Shown here: one piece after another, positions 7,007 through 14,879 of the stretch
How positions within the stretch are numbered: position 1 is the stretch's first letter
Layout: the number at the start of each line of letters is the position of its first letter
NCBI GenBank assembly: GCA_964569295.1
Contig: CAZMVU010000112.1
Span: 1-15,360 of the forward strand
Source: CAZMVU01 sp964569295
GTDB lineage: Bacteria > Hydrogenedentota > Hydrogenedentia > Hydrogenedentales > JAGMZX01
Length of the DNA stretch: 15,360 nt
Direction of reading: 5' to 3'
Notes under the pieces: model-generated
The model's input: the letters and a program-made list of their open reading frames with translations, nothing else
What the model was told of the DNA's origin: nothing
Database searches by the model: none
Position numbers and translations under genes: made by a program

Positions 7007-9031
7007 ATGCTGTCAAGACGCACCTTCATGCAAACAACAATGGCCGCGACCTTTGCCGCGCTGCTAGGTCCCCACACGGCATTTGGGACGCCCGCCGATT
7101 CTGCGCGGAGCCTCGATGCGCTGCTTGGCGAAGGGACCACTGTGCGCATCACCCCGCAAACGACATGGTCGGAGAAACCGATTACGTTCACCTTCACCAT
7201 TACGCTCGGGAAGCACGGCCTACCCCGTGGGCAGAGCATCGGCATTGTGAACGGCAGCTACATCGACCGGTGGAACTTTAACTTTCCGAGCCATCATTGG
7301 GGCGGAGAACCGCCGTGGCAAGTGGATGAACCTGCCGCAGCGAACCATGTGACGGGGCGGTGCAACCGTGCAGATGTGGCGGTGCGGTTGGCCGTCGGCG
7401 ACTGGGGCGGCAATAAACCGTATTGCAACGAGCCCGCCCACATGGTGCGATCCATACACGAACACATGCGCTATGTGCTCGAGGTGTCGCCGAACGGGAA
7501 ACTCGAAGAAGGCGATACCATCACGTTGCAGTGGGACTGCGCGGCTGCGCCAGCCTTCGCCGCGCGCTACTTTTTCCTGCCTTTCATCTTCGCGAATCTA
7601 CCCGAGAAAGACCGCTTCCTCCCGATTCGGCAAGGCCGCTTTGAAGACCTGCCCCGGGTACGCGTGCGCGGCCACGATGCTGTGCGCCTGCACGTTGCAT
7701 GTCAGCCCATGGTGGGTGTTGAAGAGTCCTTCGCGCTGACCATGGCCGCAATCGACCAGTACGGCAACCCGGCGGAAGATTTCACGGGCGAGGTGGCCCT
7801 CGCGTGTGACGCGGCTGCCGACCTGCCCGCACGGGTGCGTTTTACGCCGGAAGACGCCGGACACAAACGCGTGGAGGGGTTGCGCCTCAAGGCGTCCGGT
7901 TGGCACCGGATTGCCGCGCGGTCCGAGACGTTGTCCGGCCAGTCGAACTACCTGATTGTCTCCGAGGCGCTGCCGTCCGAACGCCTCTACTTCGGCGATA
8001 TGCACACGCATACGCTCGATTGCGACGGCACCATCGACATCGCGGAGCATTTCAACTACGCGCCGCATGTCGCCGGACTCGATTTCGGCGCGGTTTCCTG
8101 TCATGCCGAGTACTTTGGCTGCAAGGCCGCTTGGGATCGGTACCTGGCCGAGACTGCCGCCGCGCATCGCCCCGGCCGGTTTGTCACCTTCTATGGCTAC
8201 GAGTGGGCCAACCAGGGCCATACCAACGCCTACTTCCTTGATCCCGGCCAGGTCACACTGCTCTACGGCCCGCGGTTGTGCGAAAAAGGCCGCGCACCGG
8301 ACGAGCCACCCTTCAGGCGCTCCTGCAAGACAGAAGGCGCGTTCATGAGCATGTTGCGTGAACACGAGCACCCTGTCTTTTGCATCGCCCATTGCCACAC
8401 AAGATATGGGGAAGATGTGGATGATCGGGTTCTCTGGCTCGATGAAATCTACTCCTGTCACCGCCGGGACCGCTCCAAACGGGAAGAACAACTGCGGCAC
8501 AATCTGGCGCGCGGGCTCCGGCTCGGCGTGGTTGCCGGCTCCGACATGCACCGGCTCACCATGGGGCACCTGTGCAAGCAGCCGGGAAAAATATGGCCGC
8601 AGGGCGGGCGGGAGGATGCCCAGTACCAGACGGCCGGGTTGCAGGCCACGTTTGCCGGCGAGCTCACGCGCCGCGCCTTGTACGAAGGCATGCGTGCGCG
8701 TCACACCTACGGTACGACCGGTGCACGGATCATCCTGCGCTTTCACTGCGGCGAGCAGCCGCTTGGGTCGCAAGTGGTTCTCGGCGCCGAGGAAACGCCC
8801 ACGTTCCATATCGACGTGGGTGGCGTTGCCCCACTCACCGAGGTTGCCTTCTGCCACTACGACGGCGAAAGCTGGCTGGAGACGCCCTCTCCGATCGAAC
8901 CGGGCCATGACCGCTGGTCCGGCACGCGCCAGGGGGCGGCATCGAAGCGGGAAGGCATCTACTACCTGCGCGTCACGCAGGCCGACGGCGAACAGGCGTG
9001 GTCGAGTCCCATCTGGGTGCGCCGGGCGTGA
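7007..9031 (+). CDS. Tat-exported DUF3604 protein with PHP-like metal site
   Basis: This 674-residue protein is a predicted metal-dependent hydrolase of the DUF3604 family (PF12228), related to the PHP superfamily; its substrate is unknown. ATG 7007 has GGGAG at 6995-6999 as ribosome binding site. The N-terminus MLSRRTFMQTTMAATFAALL carries a twin-arginine motif, so it should be exported folded with its metals bound. Residues of about 40-320 are beta-rich and not recognised. The catalytic part begins at FGDMHTHTLDCDG (H333, H335) and continues with SCHAEYFG (H366, E368), FYGYEW, IAHCHTRYG (H462, H464) and GSDMHRLTMGH (D513, H515). The set is complete for a PHP-type site. A beta-rich tail of about 570-674 follows. 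No neighbour lies within 100 nt, so it is probably its own transcription unit. Family and export are fairly sure; the reaction cannot be stated. Confidence 0.85.
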   Translation: MLSRRTFMQTTMAATFAALLGPHTAFGTPADSARSLDALLGEGTTVRITPQTTWSEKPITFTFTITLGKHGLPRGQSIGIVNGSYIDRWNFNFPSHHWGGEPPWQVDEPAAANHVTGRCNRADVAVRLAVGDWGGNKPYCNEPAHMVRSIHEHMRYVLEVSPNGKLEEGDTITLQWDCAAAPAFAARYFFLPFIFANLPEKDRFLPIRQGRFEDLPRVRVRGHDAVRLHVACQPMVGVEESFALTMAAIDQYGNPAEDFTGEVALACDAAADLPARVRFTPEDAGHKRVEGLRLKASGWHRIAARSETLSGQSNYLIVSEALPSERLYFGDMHTHTLDCDGTIDIAEHFNYAPHVAGLDFGAVSCHAEYFGCKAAWDRYLAETAAAHRPGRFVTFYGYEWANQGHTNAYFLDPGQVTLLYGPRLCEKGRAPDEPPFRRSCKTEGAFMSMLREHEHPVFCIAHCHTRYGEDVDDRVLWLDEIYSCHRRDRSKREEQLRHNLARGLRLGVVAGSDMHRLTMGHLCKQPGKIWPQGGREDAQYQTAGLQATFAGELTRRALYEGMRARHTYGTTGARIILRFHCGEQPLGSQVVLGAEETPTFHIDVGGVAPLTEVAFCHYDGESWLETPSPIEPGHDRWSGTRQGAASKREGIYYLRVTQADGEQAWSSPIWVRRA

Positions 9032-9194
9032 AACGTTGGATTTGGTATGGTGTGCGCGCCATAGCCGAGCGAGCATGAAAAACAGGTAACTATAGCGCTG
9101 CCGCGGCGAACCTCGTTCACTGACGATTCAATTCGTAGAGGTCCCCGAACTACCAACCGGAAACGCCTCGGGTTGCCTGCGGAACCTTACGGCA

Positions 9195-9302
9195 CTACTC
9201 GAGAATAAAGGCGAAGTCGTCGCGGGTGAGGCTGCGGTTGAAGGCGTCGGCCTCGAGCACATTGGCCACCATGCCGCGCTTCTTCTCTTGCAGCTCGAGG
9301 AT
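9195..9302 (-). repeat. Orphan exact copy of the helicase gene 3' end (108 bp direct repeat, copy 1)
   Basis: All 108 bases equal 10611-10718 in the same orientation. On the minus strand they encode the final 35 residues of the SNF2 protein (from ILELQEKKRG to DDFAFILE) plus its TAG stop. Upstream in this frame there is no helicase sequence and a stop codon comes soon, so this is a displaced gene end and not a gene. The match begins exactly at the stop codon and ends at 9302, where the next base differs (A here, G at 10719). Confidence 0.95.
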
Positions 9303-9567
9303 ACAGCGTCTTTGTTTCGCCCACGCCCGAGGACAGCGTTAAGATTGGCCCGATATCGCAGGGCTGCCATGTCGACCAGCTGAAATCAATGGCTTTGCTG
9401 GCCCTCTGCTGCGTCAGGCTTTTCGCCGCCGTGTTGTCTAACGCCACCTCGGGGTCGGTCGTGATCGCCGAGCCACGTCTTCAATTGCGTTCGGACGTCA
9501 TGCCACGGGACAGGCCTTGCGGCCGGGCGAGTGGCGGGGCCGGGCGAGCGACCGCGCAAGGGGGTGC
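9303..9567. other. Gene-free stretch between repeat copy 1 and the toxin gene
   Basis: No intact gene is supported. Minus-strand fragments TWLGDH (about 9461-9478) and EVALDNTAAKSL (about 9415-9450), in different frames, faintly recall the C-terminal part of IS66-type transposases (LDNNAAERSL). The match ends there, so no call is made. An 11-bp direct repeat GGCCGGGCGAG occurs at 9522-9532 and 9539-9549. The 163 bp to the left of the repeat (9032-9194) show nothing recognisable apart from a weak 5-bp stem (TATGG/CCATA, 9047-9064). Confidence 0.3.
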
Positions 9568-9936
9568 TCACGGACTGGTGACCGGATCCAATATCTCCAG
9601 GCCTTCGATCTTACGGAAATCCTCGGTATTGTGTGTAACCAGCGGGAAACCGTTCAAAAGGGCCGTGGCCGCAATAACCGCATCCGCCAGCCCTATACTG
9701 CGCATCCGCCTCAGGGCAATCGCTTCCTTGACGACCGCGGAGCTGAGTTCGATGACGTTGACGGCCCGAAAGAAGGCTTCGAAGCGCTGATACTCCTCTT
9801 CAGAGAGTCGCCAGAAGCCCAATACTTCGATTTGAGTCACCACCGACGCCGAGAAAGACCGGCCCCGCAGAAACGACGTCACCTGCGCAAACGCCGGGTC
9901 AAACGCATAGATGACGATGTTGCTGTCCAAGAGCAT
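9568..9936 (-). CDS. PIN-domain toxin of a VapBC-like toxin-antitoxin pair
   Basis: This 122-residue PIN-domain protein is a probable magnesium-dependent ribonuclease acting in the cytoplasm. It begins MLLDSNIVIYAFD, the canonical PIN opening with the first acidic residue D4. The rest of the acidic centre is visible as E37 (TQIEVLGF), D85 (GLADAVIAATAL) and D106 (THNTEDF). The length is normal for a VapC-type toxin. ATG 9936 was chosen because its A is also the last base of the upstream gene's TGA stop (TGATG), the classic coupled arrangement, and because the PIN fold starts there. A longer frame from 10044 would add residues that only shadow the antitoxin. Without the partner it should be harmful to the cell. 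The target RNA is not known. The pair sits between two exact copies of the helicase gene end. Confidence 0.88.
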   Translation of the reverse strand: MLLDSNIVIYAFDPAFAQVTSFLRGRSFSASVVTQIEVLGFWRLSEEEYQRFEAFFRAVNVIELSSAVVKEAIALRRMRSIGLADAVIAATALLNGFPLVTHNTEDFRKIEGLEILDPVTSP

Positions 9937-10220
9937 CAGTCCATCTCGCGTCCGGGCTGATGCCGCTCGCGCCGCAGCGCGTGCTGCCACGCCGTAGGCA
10001 CGCCGAATTTCCCCACCGCATTCGTCCGGGCTTCCGCGCTCCATTGCTCAACCAGCGCGGCCAGCACGTCACCGTTGGGCTGTACAGATGCGCCGGGCGT
10101 GCATTCGCGTTGCGGCGATTCTTCCGCCACCACCACAATGCGCGTACGGTCGAGAGGGGGTGGCGCGTCCAACCACTCGATCCGCCCATGGTCGTAGATG
10201 GCCGCGTAGCTTCTCAGCAT
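9936..10220 (-). CDS. Antitoxin partner of the PIN toxin
   Basis: This 94-residue protein lies directly upstream of the PIN gene, with a TGATG overlap, in the usual antitoxin-first order. Its N-terminus, with AAIYDHGRIEWLD then RTRIVVVAEE, resembles small beta-rich antitoxins of the AF2212/DUF104 or AbrB-like type that start with an 'AIYENGxI' strand. The C-terminal half (about 50-94) is charged and probably wraps the toxin. ATG 10220 was chosen because AGGAG (10231-10235) sits 10 nt before it. An in-frame ATG at 10241 would add MNRSGQI but has no ribosome binding site. Such antitoxins usually bind their own promoter, but no operator repeat stands out here. The role is inferred mainly from position; the family match is tentative. 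Confidence 0.7.
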   Translation of the reverse strand: MLRSYAAIYDHGRIEWLDAPPPLDRTRIVVVAEESPQRECTPGASVQPNGDVLAALVEQWSAEARTNAVGKFGVPTAWQHALRRERHQPGREMD

Positions 10221-10304
10221 GATCTGTCCACTCCTGTTCATCGCGTCTGCCGGCCGGTAATCGGCGCTTTGCGCGGGCACGCCTCGCGCACCCTATATCG
10301 TACT

Positions 10305-10333
10305 ATTCTACGCCAAGGCCCCCAACAAGACAA
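10305..10333 (-). promoter_or_regulatory. Candidate sigma70-type promoter of the toxin-antitoxin pair
   Basis: On the minus strand, TTGTCT (complement of 10328-10333) is followed after exactly 17 nt by TAGAAT (complement of 10305-10310). These match the -35 and -10 consensus at 4/6 and 5/6. The start of transcription would lie about 75 nt upstream of the antitoxin ATG. Found by eye, not by scoring. Confidence 0.45.
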
Positions 10334-10610
10334 AGGCGGTTCCATCCGGTTCGGAGGCGCCTCATCTGCTTCGTATGCGCCTTCCTCTGCAAGGCTTGAA
10401 ACATTATGCGATGTGCCTGAATCCTGTTTGCCGGCGCCCGAGGCGTTCTTACCGGTCTCCCCAACCGCAGGCACTACCGGTCAGCACAGCAGGCAGTGAA
10501 AGGTCTTGGGCAGTGTCACGGTTGTGGACTGCGATTCGCAGGTTTCCGCGGCGAGCGCTGTCGGGTGACTGCGTACCCTGCCGTGAACCGGTTGCTGGCG
10601 TTGCCTCCTC
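10334..10610. other. Gene-free stretch between helicase stop and toxin-antitoxin promoter
   Basis: A minus-strand reading with a GTG start (10238-10474, 78 residues) crosses the promoter. It has no recognisable motif and no ribosome binding site, so it is not called. No terminator with a U-tract was seen after the helicase stop at 10611, so read-through from the helicase gene into the toxin-antitoxin pair remains possible. Confidence 0.3.
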
Positions 10611-10718
10611 CTACTCGAGAATAAAGGCGAAGTCGTCGCGGGTGAGGCTGCGGTTGAAGGCGTCGGCCTCGAGCACATTGGCCACCATGCCGCGCTTCTT
10701 CTCTTGCAGCTCGAGGAT
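10611..10718 (-). repeat. Helicase gene 3' end (108 bp direct repeat, copy 2, in place)
   Basis: This copy is contiguous with the intact SNF2 gene and is identical to 9195-9302. The distance from copy start to copy start is 1416 bp. The enclosed segment (9303-10610) is 1308 bp. Confidence 0.95.
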
Positions 10719-13700
10719 GCGCTCCTCGATGCTGTCTTCGGTCACGAGCCGGTAGGCCACGACCGTCTTATCCTGACCGATGCGGTGGGTACGGTCGATG
10801 GCCTGCGCTTCCACCGCCGGGTTCCACCAGGGATCGAAGAGGATGACATAGCTCGCGGATACGAGGTTGAGCCCCGAGCCGCCGGCCTTGAGTGAGACGA
10901 GAAAGGCCGAGGGCGTGGTGTCGGCCTCATAGGCGTTGACGAGTTCCTGGCGTTTCCTGGTCTTGCCGGTGAGGGTGTAGTAGGGGATGCCTTGTTCTTT
11001 GAGCCGCGCGGCGAGTATGTCCAGCATCTTCACGAACTGGGAGAACACCAGCACCTTGTGGCCACTGTCGATGAGTCCTTGCAGCCGTTCGAGAAAGACA
11101 TCTACCTTGCCGGAACCAGCTTTCGGGAACTGGCGCAGCGCGGGATCGCAGCAGAGCTGGCGCAGCCGGGTGAGGGCGGCCAGAATCTGTATGCGGTCTT
11201 GCCCGCCGACCTTTCGGTTCTTAGCGCTTTGCAGCAGCAACTGGGCCTGCTTGAGCTCGGCCGCATAGGCCTTGCGCTGGGCGGGCGTCATCGGGCAATC
11301 GAGCCGCTCCTCGATACGTTCGGGCAGCTCGGGCGCCACCTCGCTTTTGAGGCGGCGGAGGAGAATCGGGCGCAGGCGCGCACGCAGCCGCTGGTACTCG
11401 AGGGGGCCCGGCTGGTTGCCCGCTCCCTTTTCAAACTCGTCGCGGTCCGGCAGGTAGCCGGGCACGGCGAAATCGACGATGGACCACAGGTCGGTGAGGC
11501 GATTCTCGATAGGCGTGCCCGTCAGGGCGATGCGATACTCCGCATCGAGCGATTTCAATGCCCGCGAGGTGGCGGCATCCGGGTTCTTAATGGCCTGTGC
11601 TTCGTCGACGCAGACCAGGCTCCAAGCCTGCGCTTGCAGGTGGTCAATGTCGCGGCGGGCCAGGGCATAGTTCTTGATGACCATGTCGTACTGTTCGGCT
11701 TGTTGCAGAAGTTGCGTGCGCTGGGCGCCGCTTTCGAGCACGAGGGTGCGCAGCTTCGGGGTGAAGCGCGCCGCTTCGCGCTGCCAGTTATGCGTGACGC
11801 TCGCCGGGCACACCACGAGGGCCGGCTTCTTCTTCCGCTTGCCTTTGCGCAGGACGGTGAATGCGGCGAGGACCTGCAAGGTTTTGCCGAGGCCCATATC
11901 ATCCGCCAGGATGGCGCCGCCAAAGGTCTTGCAGGCCCACGCGCAGAAGTCGACACCGGCCTGCTGGTAGGAGCGGAGTGCCTGGTCGAGTTTCTTGGAC
12001 ACCTTCGCCCGTGGAATGCCCCTAAACTTCTTCTGCAGCGCCTTGGCTTCCTCGATAAACCGCTTCAGCTCTTTGGTCTCATCGCGGATGCTCCGCTCGG
12101 GCACCGCGCCCACCTGCAAGGCGTGTACCCGGTGCTCGCCCGGCCGCAATGAAATCCCGAGTTCCGCCAGGGTGCGCATGCGTTCCTGATAGGCTTCGAG
12201 TTCCTCGCGCCGGTAACGGCCTCGCTTGGGCAGGAGAATATTGGGCGCATCCTGTGCGCGCAGCGCGGCCTCCACATCGGCGTAACTGAGCGCATCCACC
12301 TCGTTCTGCATCTCAACGGAGACCGTGAGCCATTGCACGCCCGAAGACTCGATGTTCAGTTTGAATTCCGGCGGCGTCCGCAAGGAGATCAGGTCGCGCA
12401 TGGCCTTGTTGCCATAACAGTTGACACGGGGCGGGCGTTTATCCCACAGCTCGAGGAATTCCTGGATGCCCATGTCGGGCAGGTACCAGTCGACGCACGG
12501 CTGGCCCGCCGGCATGCGGTTGGGCCGGGCTTGCGCAGGAATGAGCGCACGCAGCCAACCCTCGGCAGGCTCGAGATCGGCCATACGGGGACGCTCGGCA
12601 ATGGCGGCGGCATTCTCCGTTGGCTCAGGGGCGTCCTGCGGCAGTTCGTCGACATTTTCCTGTTCAACCAGCGCGTGCTCCGTGTCCGCAATGGCACTCT
12701 CCGTGGTCGCCCGCCAGTCGTTGGGCCCCTGCCGCACAAAGCAGCGCCCTTCCGGGGTGAGCGCGGTGGCCCGCAGGCGGACGTGTTGTTGCCGGTTCAG
12801 ATAGAACTCGATCCGGGGTTGCACCGGCACTTCATGTACAATCGGTTCTTCTTCCAGCGTGCCGAGGGTGCGCAGGTGGGCGAGCAATGGCTGGCCCAGC
12901 CCCCGGGCACGGATTTCCCCCGCCGGGAGTGCCGCCGACTGGTTGGCTTGTTCCAGCAAGGCCAACGGGATGCCACCTGTCTCGAGGCGGCGCAGGGTGT
13001 CCCCGGTGTGAATGAAGACGTTCAACGGCGCCTTGGAATATGCGTTCTCTGCTCCTTCATCGGAAACCAGGGCCAACTGGTCCAGCGGCACGGGGGCTTC
13101 GCCTTCCTTCAGGCGCGTGGCCCACATGACCACATCGTCCTTCCGTGTAATGGTGAGTTGCGCCGGCGCGGGATCGAAGTGAACAGGGTTGCCTGTGTCT
13201 TCCCATGTGATTAGTCCCCTATGCGCATAGCCGGTCAGCCATGCCATGGCATCGCTCACCGCAAAACGGTCGTCCTGGTCGAAGAGGGTATGCCGGTAAT
13301 TGCTGGCCAACCATTGCAGCAGACTGGCCTGCGCAGCGGGTAACACGCGGTTGCCGCAGCGTATGTCGCAGGCGAGTTGATCGATCGCCTGGCGCCTGCG
13401 CGGGCTCCGGCGCAGCTTCTTCGATGTGAGCAGAACCTGATACCAGAGCGTGGGGAGGTGCGGCGGAGGTGAAGATGCCACGTGCCACACGAACTCCACC
13501 TGGTCCACGCGTTGGCTGGGGTCGGGCTGGGTCTGCCGTAACCAATCCTCCATGATGCGGAAGCTGGCCTCTTTTTGCTCTTTTTCAGTCAGTTGGATGC
13601 ATTCTTCGGAATCAAGCCATTCGGTGAGGCCGCTGCGGTCCGGCCGCAAAGCGCGCCCCCGTTCTTCAGCCAGCCCCGCTGCGTGATCCTCGAATGTTTG

Positions 13701-14372
13701 CAGCAGGGCCACCCGGTTTGCCGACTGCCTCATGAGCCGCTGTACGGTCCAGGTCAGCGCATACTCAGGCAGAAGCGTGCGCGCCGACAGCCCTTCCTTC
13801 AGCGCCTCCGCAATCTGGTGCTGGGTACTGGCGTTCAGGACTTGGCGCCACCATGGTGCGGGCGCTGGGACGGCGGGCTGCGCAGTAGGTGTGCTCGCAT
13901 CTTCGTCTTCCGGCTCATTGATAAAGTAAATGAAGCCGTCGTCTTCACGGTGAGAAACCCCTTCTGCCAAGGCCAACCCGCCCTCGAGTACTACGGGCGG
14001 CAGCGCCGTGTTTGCTTTGCGCCAGGGTGCGGGAAGGTATTCGGCTGCATCCTCCCACTCGGCCGGGGCACGATAATACAACTCCGCGAGTATGCGAATC
14101 GCCACGGCATAGCAGTGTTTGCACTCGATAGCGGGGCCACACGAGCACTCGCCGGCGAAGTATTCGAAGTCTTCGGACTGGCGTAGATAGACTTTGTATG
14201 GCCGGACGTGCGTACCTAGTACATCCCCCTCTATCGTGCCGTTTTCATGGAGTTTTAGGGAAACCACGTTGCCGCCGCGGGCATAGCTCAGCCCGCGGGA
14301 AATCGTCTGCTTACACGCTAAGTCAGTGAACTCCATGATATAGGCATATACTTCCTCTGCCCAGTTATCCAT
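10611..14372 (-). CDS. SWIM zinc-finger SNF2-family ATPase/helicase
   Basis: This 1253-residue protein is a superfamily 2 ATPase of the bacterial SNF2 group, expected to translocate on double-stranded DNA and remodel protein-DNA complexes in the cytoplasm. An N-terminal SWIM zinc finger reads ECSCGPAIECKHCYA (C76, C78, C84, H86) and is a likely nucleic-acid contact. Residues of about 100-780 are a long region without recognisable motifs, partly acidic. The SNF2 ATPase domain follows: ILADDMGLGKTLQ (Walker A lysine K830), VCVDEAQAIKN (DEAQ 923-926) and ALTGTPIENRLTDLWSI. The C-terminal helicase domain has VFSQFVKMLDIL, KAGGSGLNL, DPWWNPAVEAQ and DRTHRIGQ (H1196, R1197). All ATPase motifs are intact. 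ATG 14372 has only a weak GGAAA upstream; an in-frame ATG at about 14337 (MEFTDLACK) is a possible alternative. The last 35 codons also occur as a displaced copy beyond the toxin-antitoxin pair. Its cellular role is not revealed by neighbours. Confidence 0.93.
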   Translation of the reverse strand: MDNWAEEVYAYIMEFTDLACKQTISRGLSYARGGNVVSLKLHENGTIEGDVLGTHVRPYKVYLRQSEDFEYFAGECSCGPAIECKHCYAVAIRILAELYYRAPAEWEDAAEYLPAPWRKANTALPPVVLEGGLALAEGVSHREDDGFIYFINEPEDEDASTPTAQPAVPAPAPWWRQVLNASTQHQIAEALKEGLSARTLLPEYALTWTVQRLMRQSANRVALLQTFEDHAAGLAEERGRALRPDRSGLTEWLDSEECIQLTEKEQKEASFRIMEDWLRQTQPDPSQRVDQVEFVWHVASSPPPHLPTLWYQVLLTSKKLRRSPRRRQAIDQLACDIRCGNRVLPAAQASLLQWLASNYRHTLFDQDDRFAVSDAMAWLTGYAHRGLITWEDTGNPVHFDPAPAQLTITRKDDVVMWATRLKEGEAPVPLDQLALVSDEGAENAYSKAPLNVFIHTGDTLRRLETGGIPLALLEQANQSAALPAGEIRARGLGQPLLAHLRTLGTLEEEPIVHEVPVQPRIEFYLNRQQHVRLRATALTPEGRCFVRQGPNDWRATTESAIADTEHALVEQENVDELPQDAPEPTENAAAIAERPRMADLEPAEGWLRALIPAQARPNRMPAGQPCVDWYLPDMGIQEFLELWDKRPPRVNCYGNKAMRDLISLRTPPEFKLNIESSGVQWLTVSVEMQNEVDALSYADVEAALRAQDAPNILLPKRGRYRREELEAYQERMRTLAELGISLRPGEHRVHALQVGAVPERSIRDETKELKRFIEEAKALQKKFRGIPRAKVSKKLDQALRSYQQAGVDFCAWACKTFGGAILADDMGLGKTLQVLAAFTVLRKGKRKKKPALVVCPASVTHNWQREAARFTPKLRTLVLESGAQRTQLLQQAEQYDMVIKNYALARRDIDHLQAQAWSLVCVDEAQAIKNPDAATSRALKSLDAEYRIALTGTPIENRLTDLWSIVDFAVPGYLPDRDEFEKGAGNQPGPLEYQRLRARLRPILLRRLKSEVAPELPERIEERLDCPMTPAQRKAYAAELKQAQLLLQSAKNRKVGGQDRIQILAALTRLRQLCCDPALRQFPKAGSGKVDVFLERLQGLIDSGHKVLVFSQFVKMLDILAARLKEQGIPYYTLTGKTRKRQELVNAYEADTTPSAFLVSLKAGGSGLNLVSASYVILFDPWWNPAVEAQAIDRTHRIGQDKTVVAYRLVTEDSIEERILELQEKKRGMVANVLEADAFNRSLTRDDFAFILE

Positions 14373-14425
14373 ATCAGATTGTTTCCGTGTAGTGTTGAGT
14401 GTGTTCGCGATGAGCGCCGCCGTAT

Positions 14426-14431
14426 TTTATA
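14426..14431 (-). promoter_or_regulatory. Possible -10 element of the helicase gene
   Basis: TATAAA on the minus strand lies 53 nt upstream of the helicase start codon in an AT-rich patch. No convincing -35 hexamer was found at 16-18 nt, so the call is weak. Confidence 0.25.
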
Positions 14432-14694
14432 GCTGCGGCTTTCGGGGTGATGGCCTCCGATCATACTGCAGGAAACCGGCGGGTGCAATATGAGCAGACC
14501 ACCGCCGTTTTGTCCGCTGAAAACGGACACGGACGCACCGAAGAAGGCCGATGGCTGCATAGCTCCGTTGCTGTGTGCGGCATTGTTTTCGGAGATAGCC
14601 CCCCGAAAGCAGGCGTTTGAAGGCCGGGCAGGGCAACTTTGGAAGACGGCCAGGCACAGCGCATTCGGGGGCCCAGAGGCGGCGAAAAAATAAC
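14432..14694. other. Intergenic stretch between divergent helicase and RRM genes
   Basis: No gene is supported here. A plus-strand reading at 14490-14693 (67 residues) lacks a ribosome binding site and any motif. One small hairpin, CCGTTTT (14505-14511) with AAAACGG (14520-14526), is present; its function is unclear. Confidence 0.3.
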
Positions 14695-14723
14695 TTGCTA
14701 TCTATACGATATGGGTGTATACT
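14695..14723 (+). promoter_or_regulatory. Sigma70-type promoter of the RRM protein gene
   Basis: TTGCTA (14695-14700) and TATACT (14718-14723) are separated by exactly 17 nt and match the consensus at 4/6 and 5/6. Transcription would begin near 14730, giving a leader of about 150 nt before ATG 14880. It is the best-spaced promoter in the window. Confidence 0.6.
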
Positions 14724-14781
14724 TACGACTAAGAGTACGCATGGGCGTATTTGTCCGCTACACCGACCTGGTTCTGATCCT

Positions 14782-14872
14782 CCAGAAAGCGTATTTGTAA
14801 CGCTCCCTGCGAATTCCGGATTGGTCTCAGCACGACCGTAGCACCAACACCGGAAGCACTTTCTGGAAAGGA
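14782..14872 (+). promoter_or_regulatory. Structured 5' leader of the RRM gene ending at the Shine-Dalgarno
   Basis: An outer stem can form from CCAGAAAG (14782-14789) and CTTTCTGG (14859-14866), an exact 8-bp match. Inside it, TTCCGG (14814-14819) pairs with CCGGAA (14850-14855), and a small hairpin AGCGT-ATTTGTA-ACGCT (14788-14804) overlaps the base of the outer stem by two bases. The outer stem closes two bases before the AAGGA ribosome binding site (14868-14872), which is 7 nt from ATG. The decamer GCGTATTTGT occurs at 14746 and again at 14789 in this leader. The layout suggests post-transcriptional control, for example by temperature or by the RRM protein itself. That is inference; no known riboswitch class was recognised. 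Confidence 0.45.
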
Positions 14873-14879
14873 CGACACG

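Noticed and set aside
9386..9571. Possible IS66-type transposase fragment
   Set aside because: Only about 15 residues in two frames (TWLGDH and EVALDNTAAKSL) resemble the family and the similarity does not continue. A profile search could settle it.
14490..14693. Small plus-strand open frame of 67 codons upstream of the RRM promoter
   Set aside because: No Shine-Dalgarno and no recognisable motif; it lies in the divergent intergenic region between the helicase and RRM genes.
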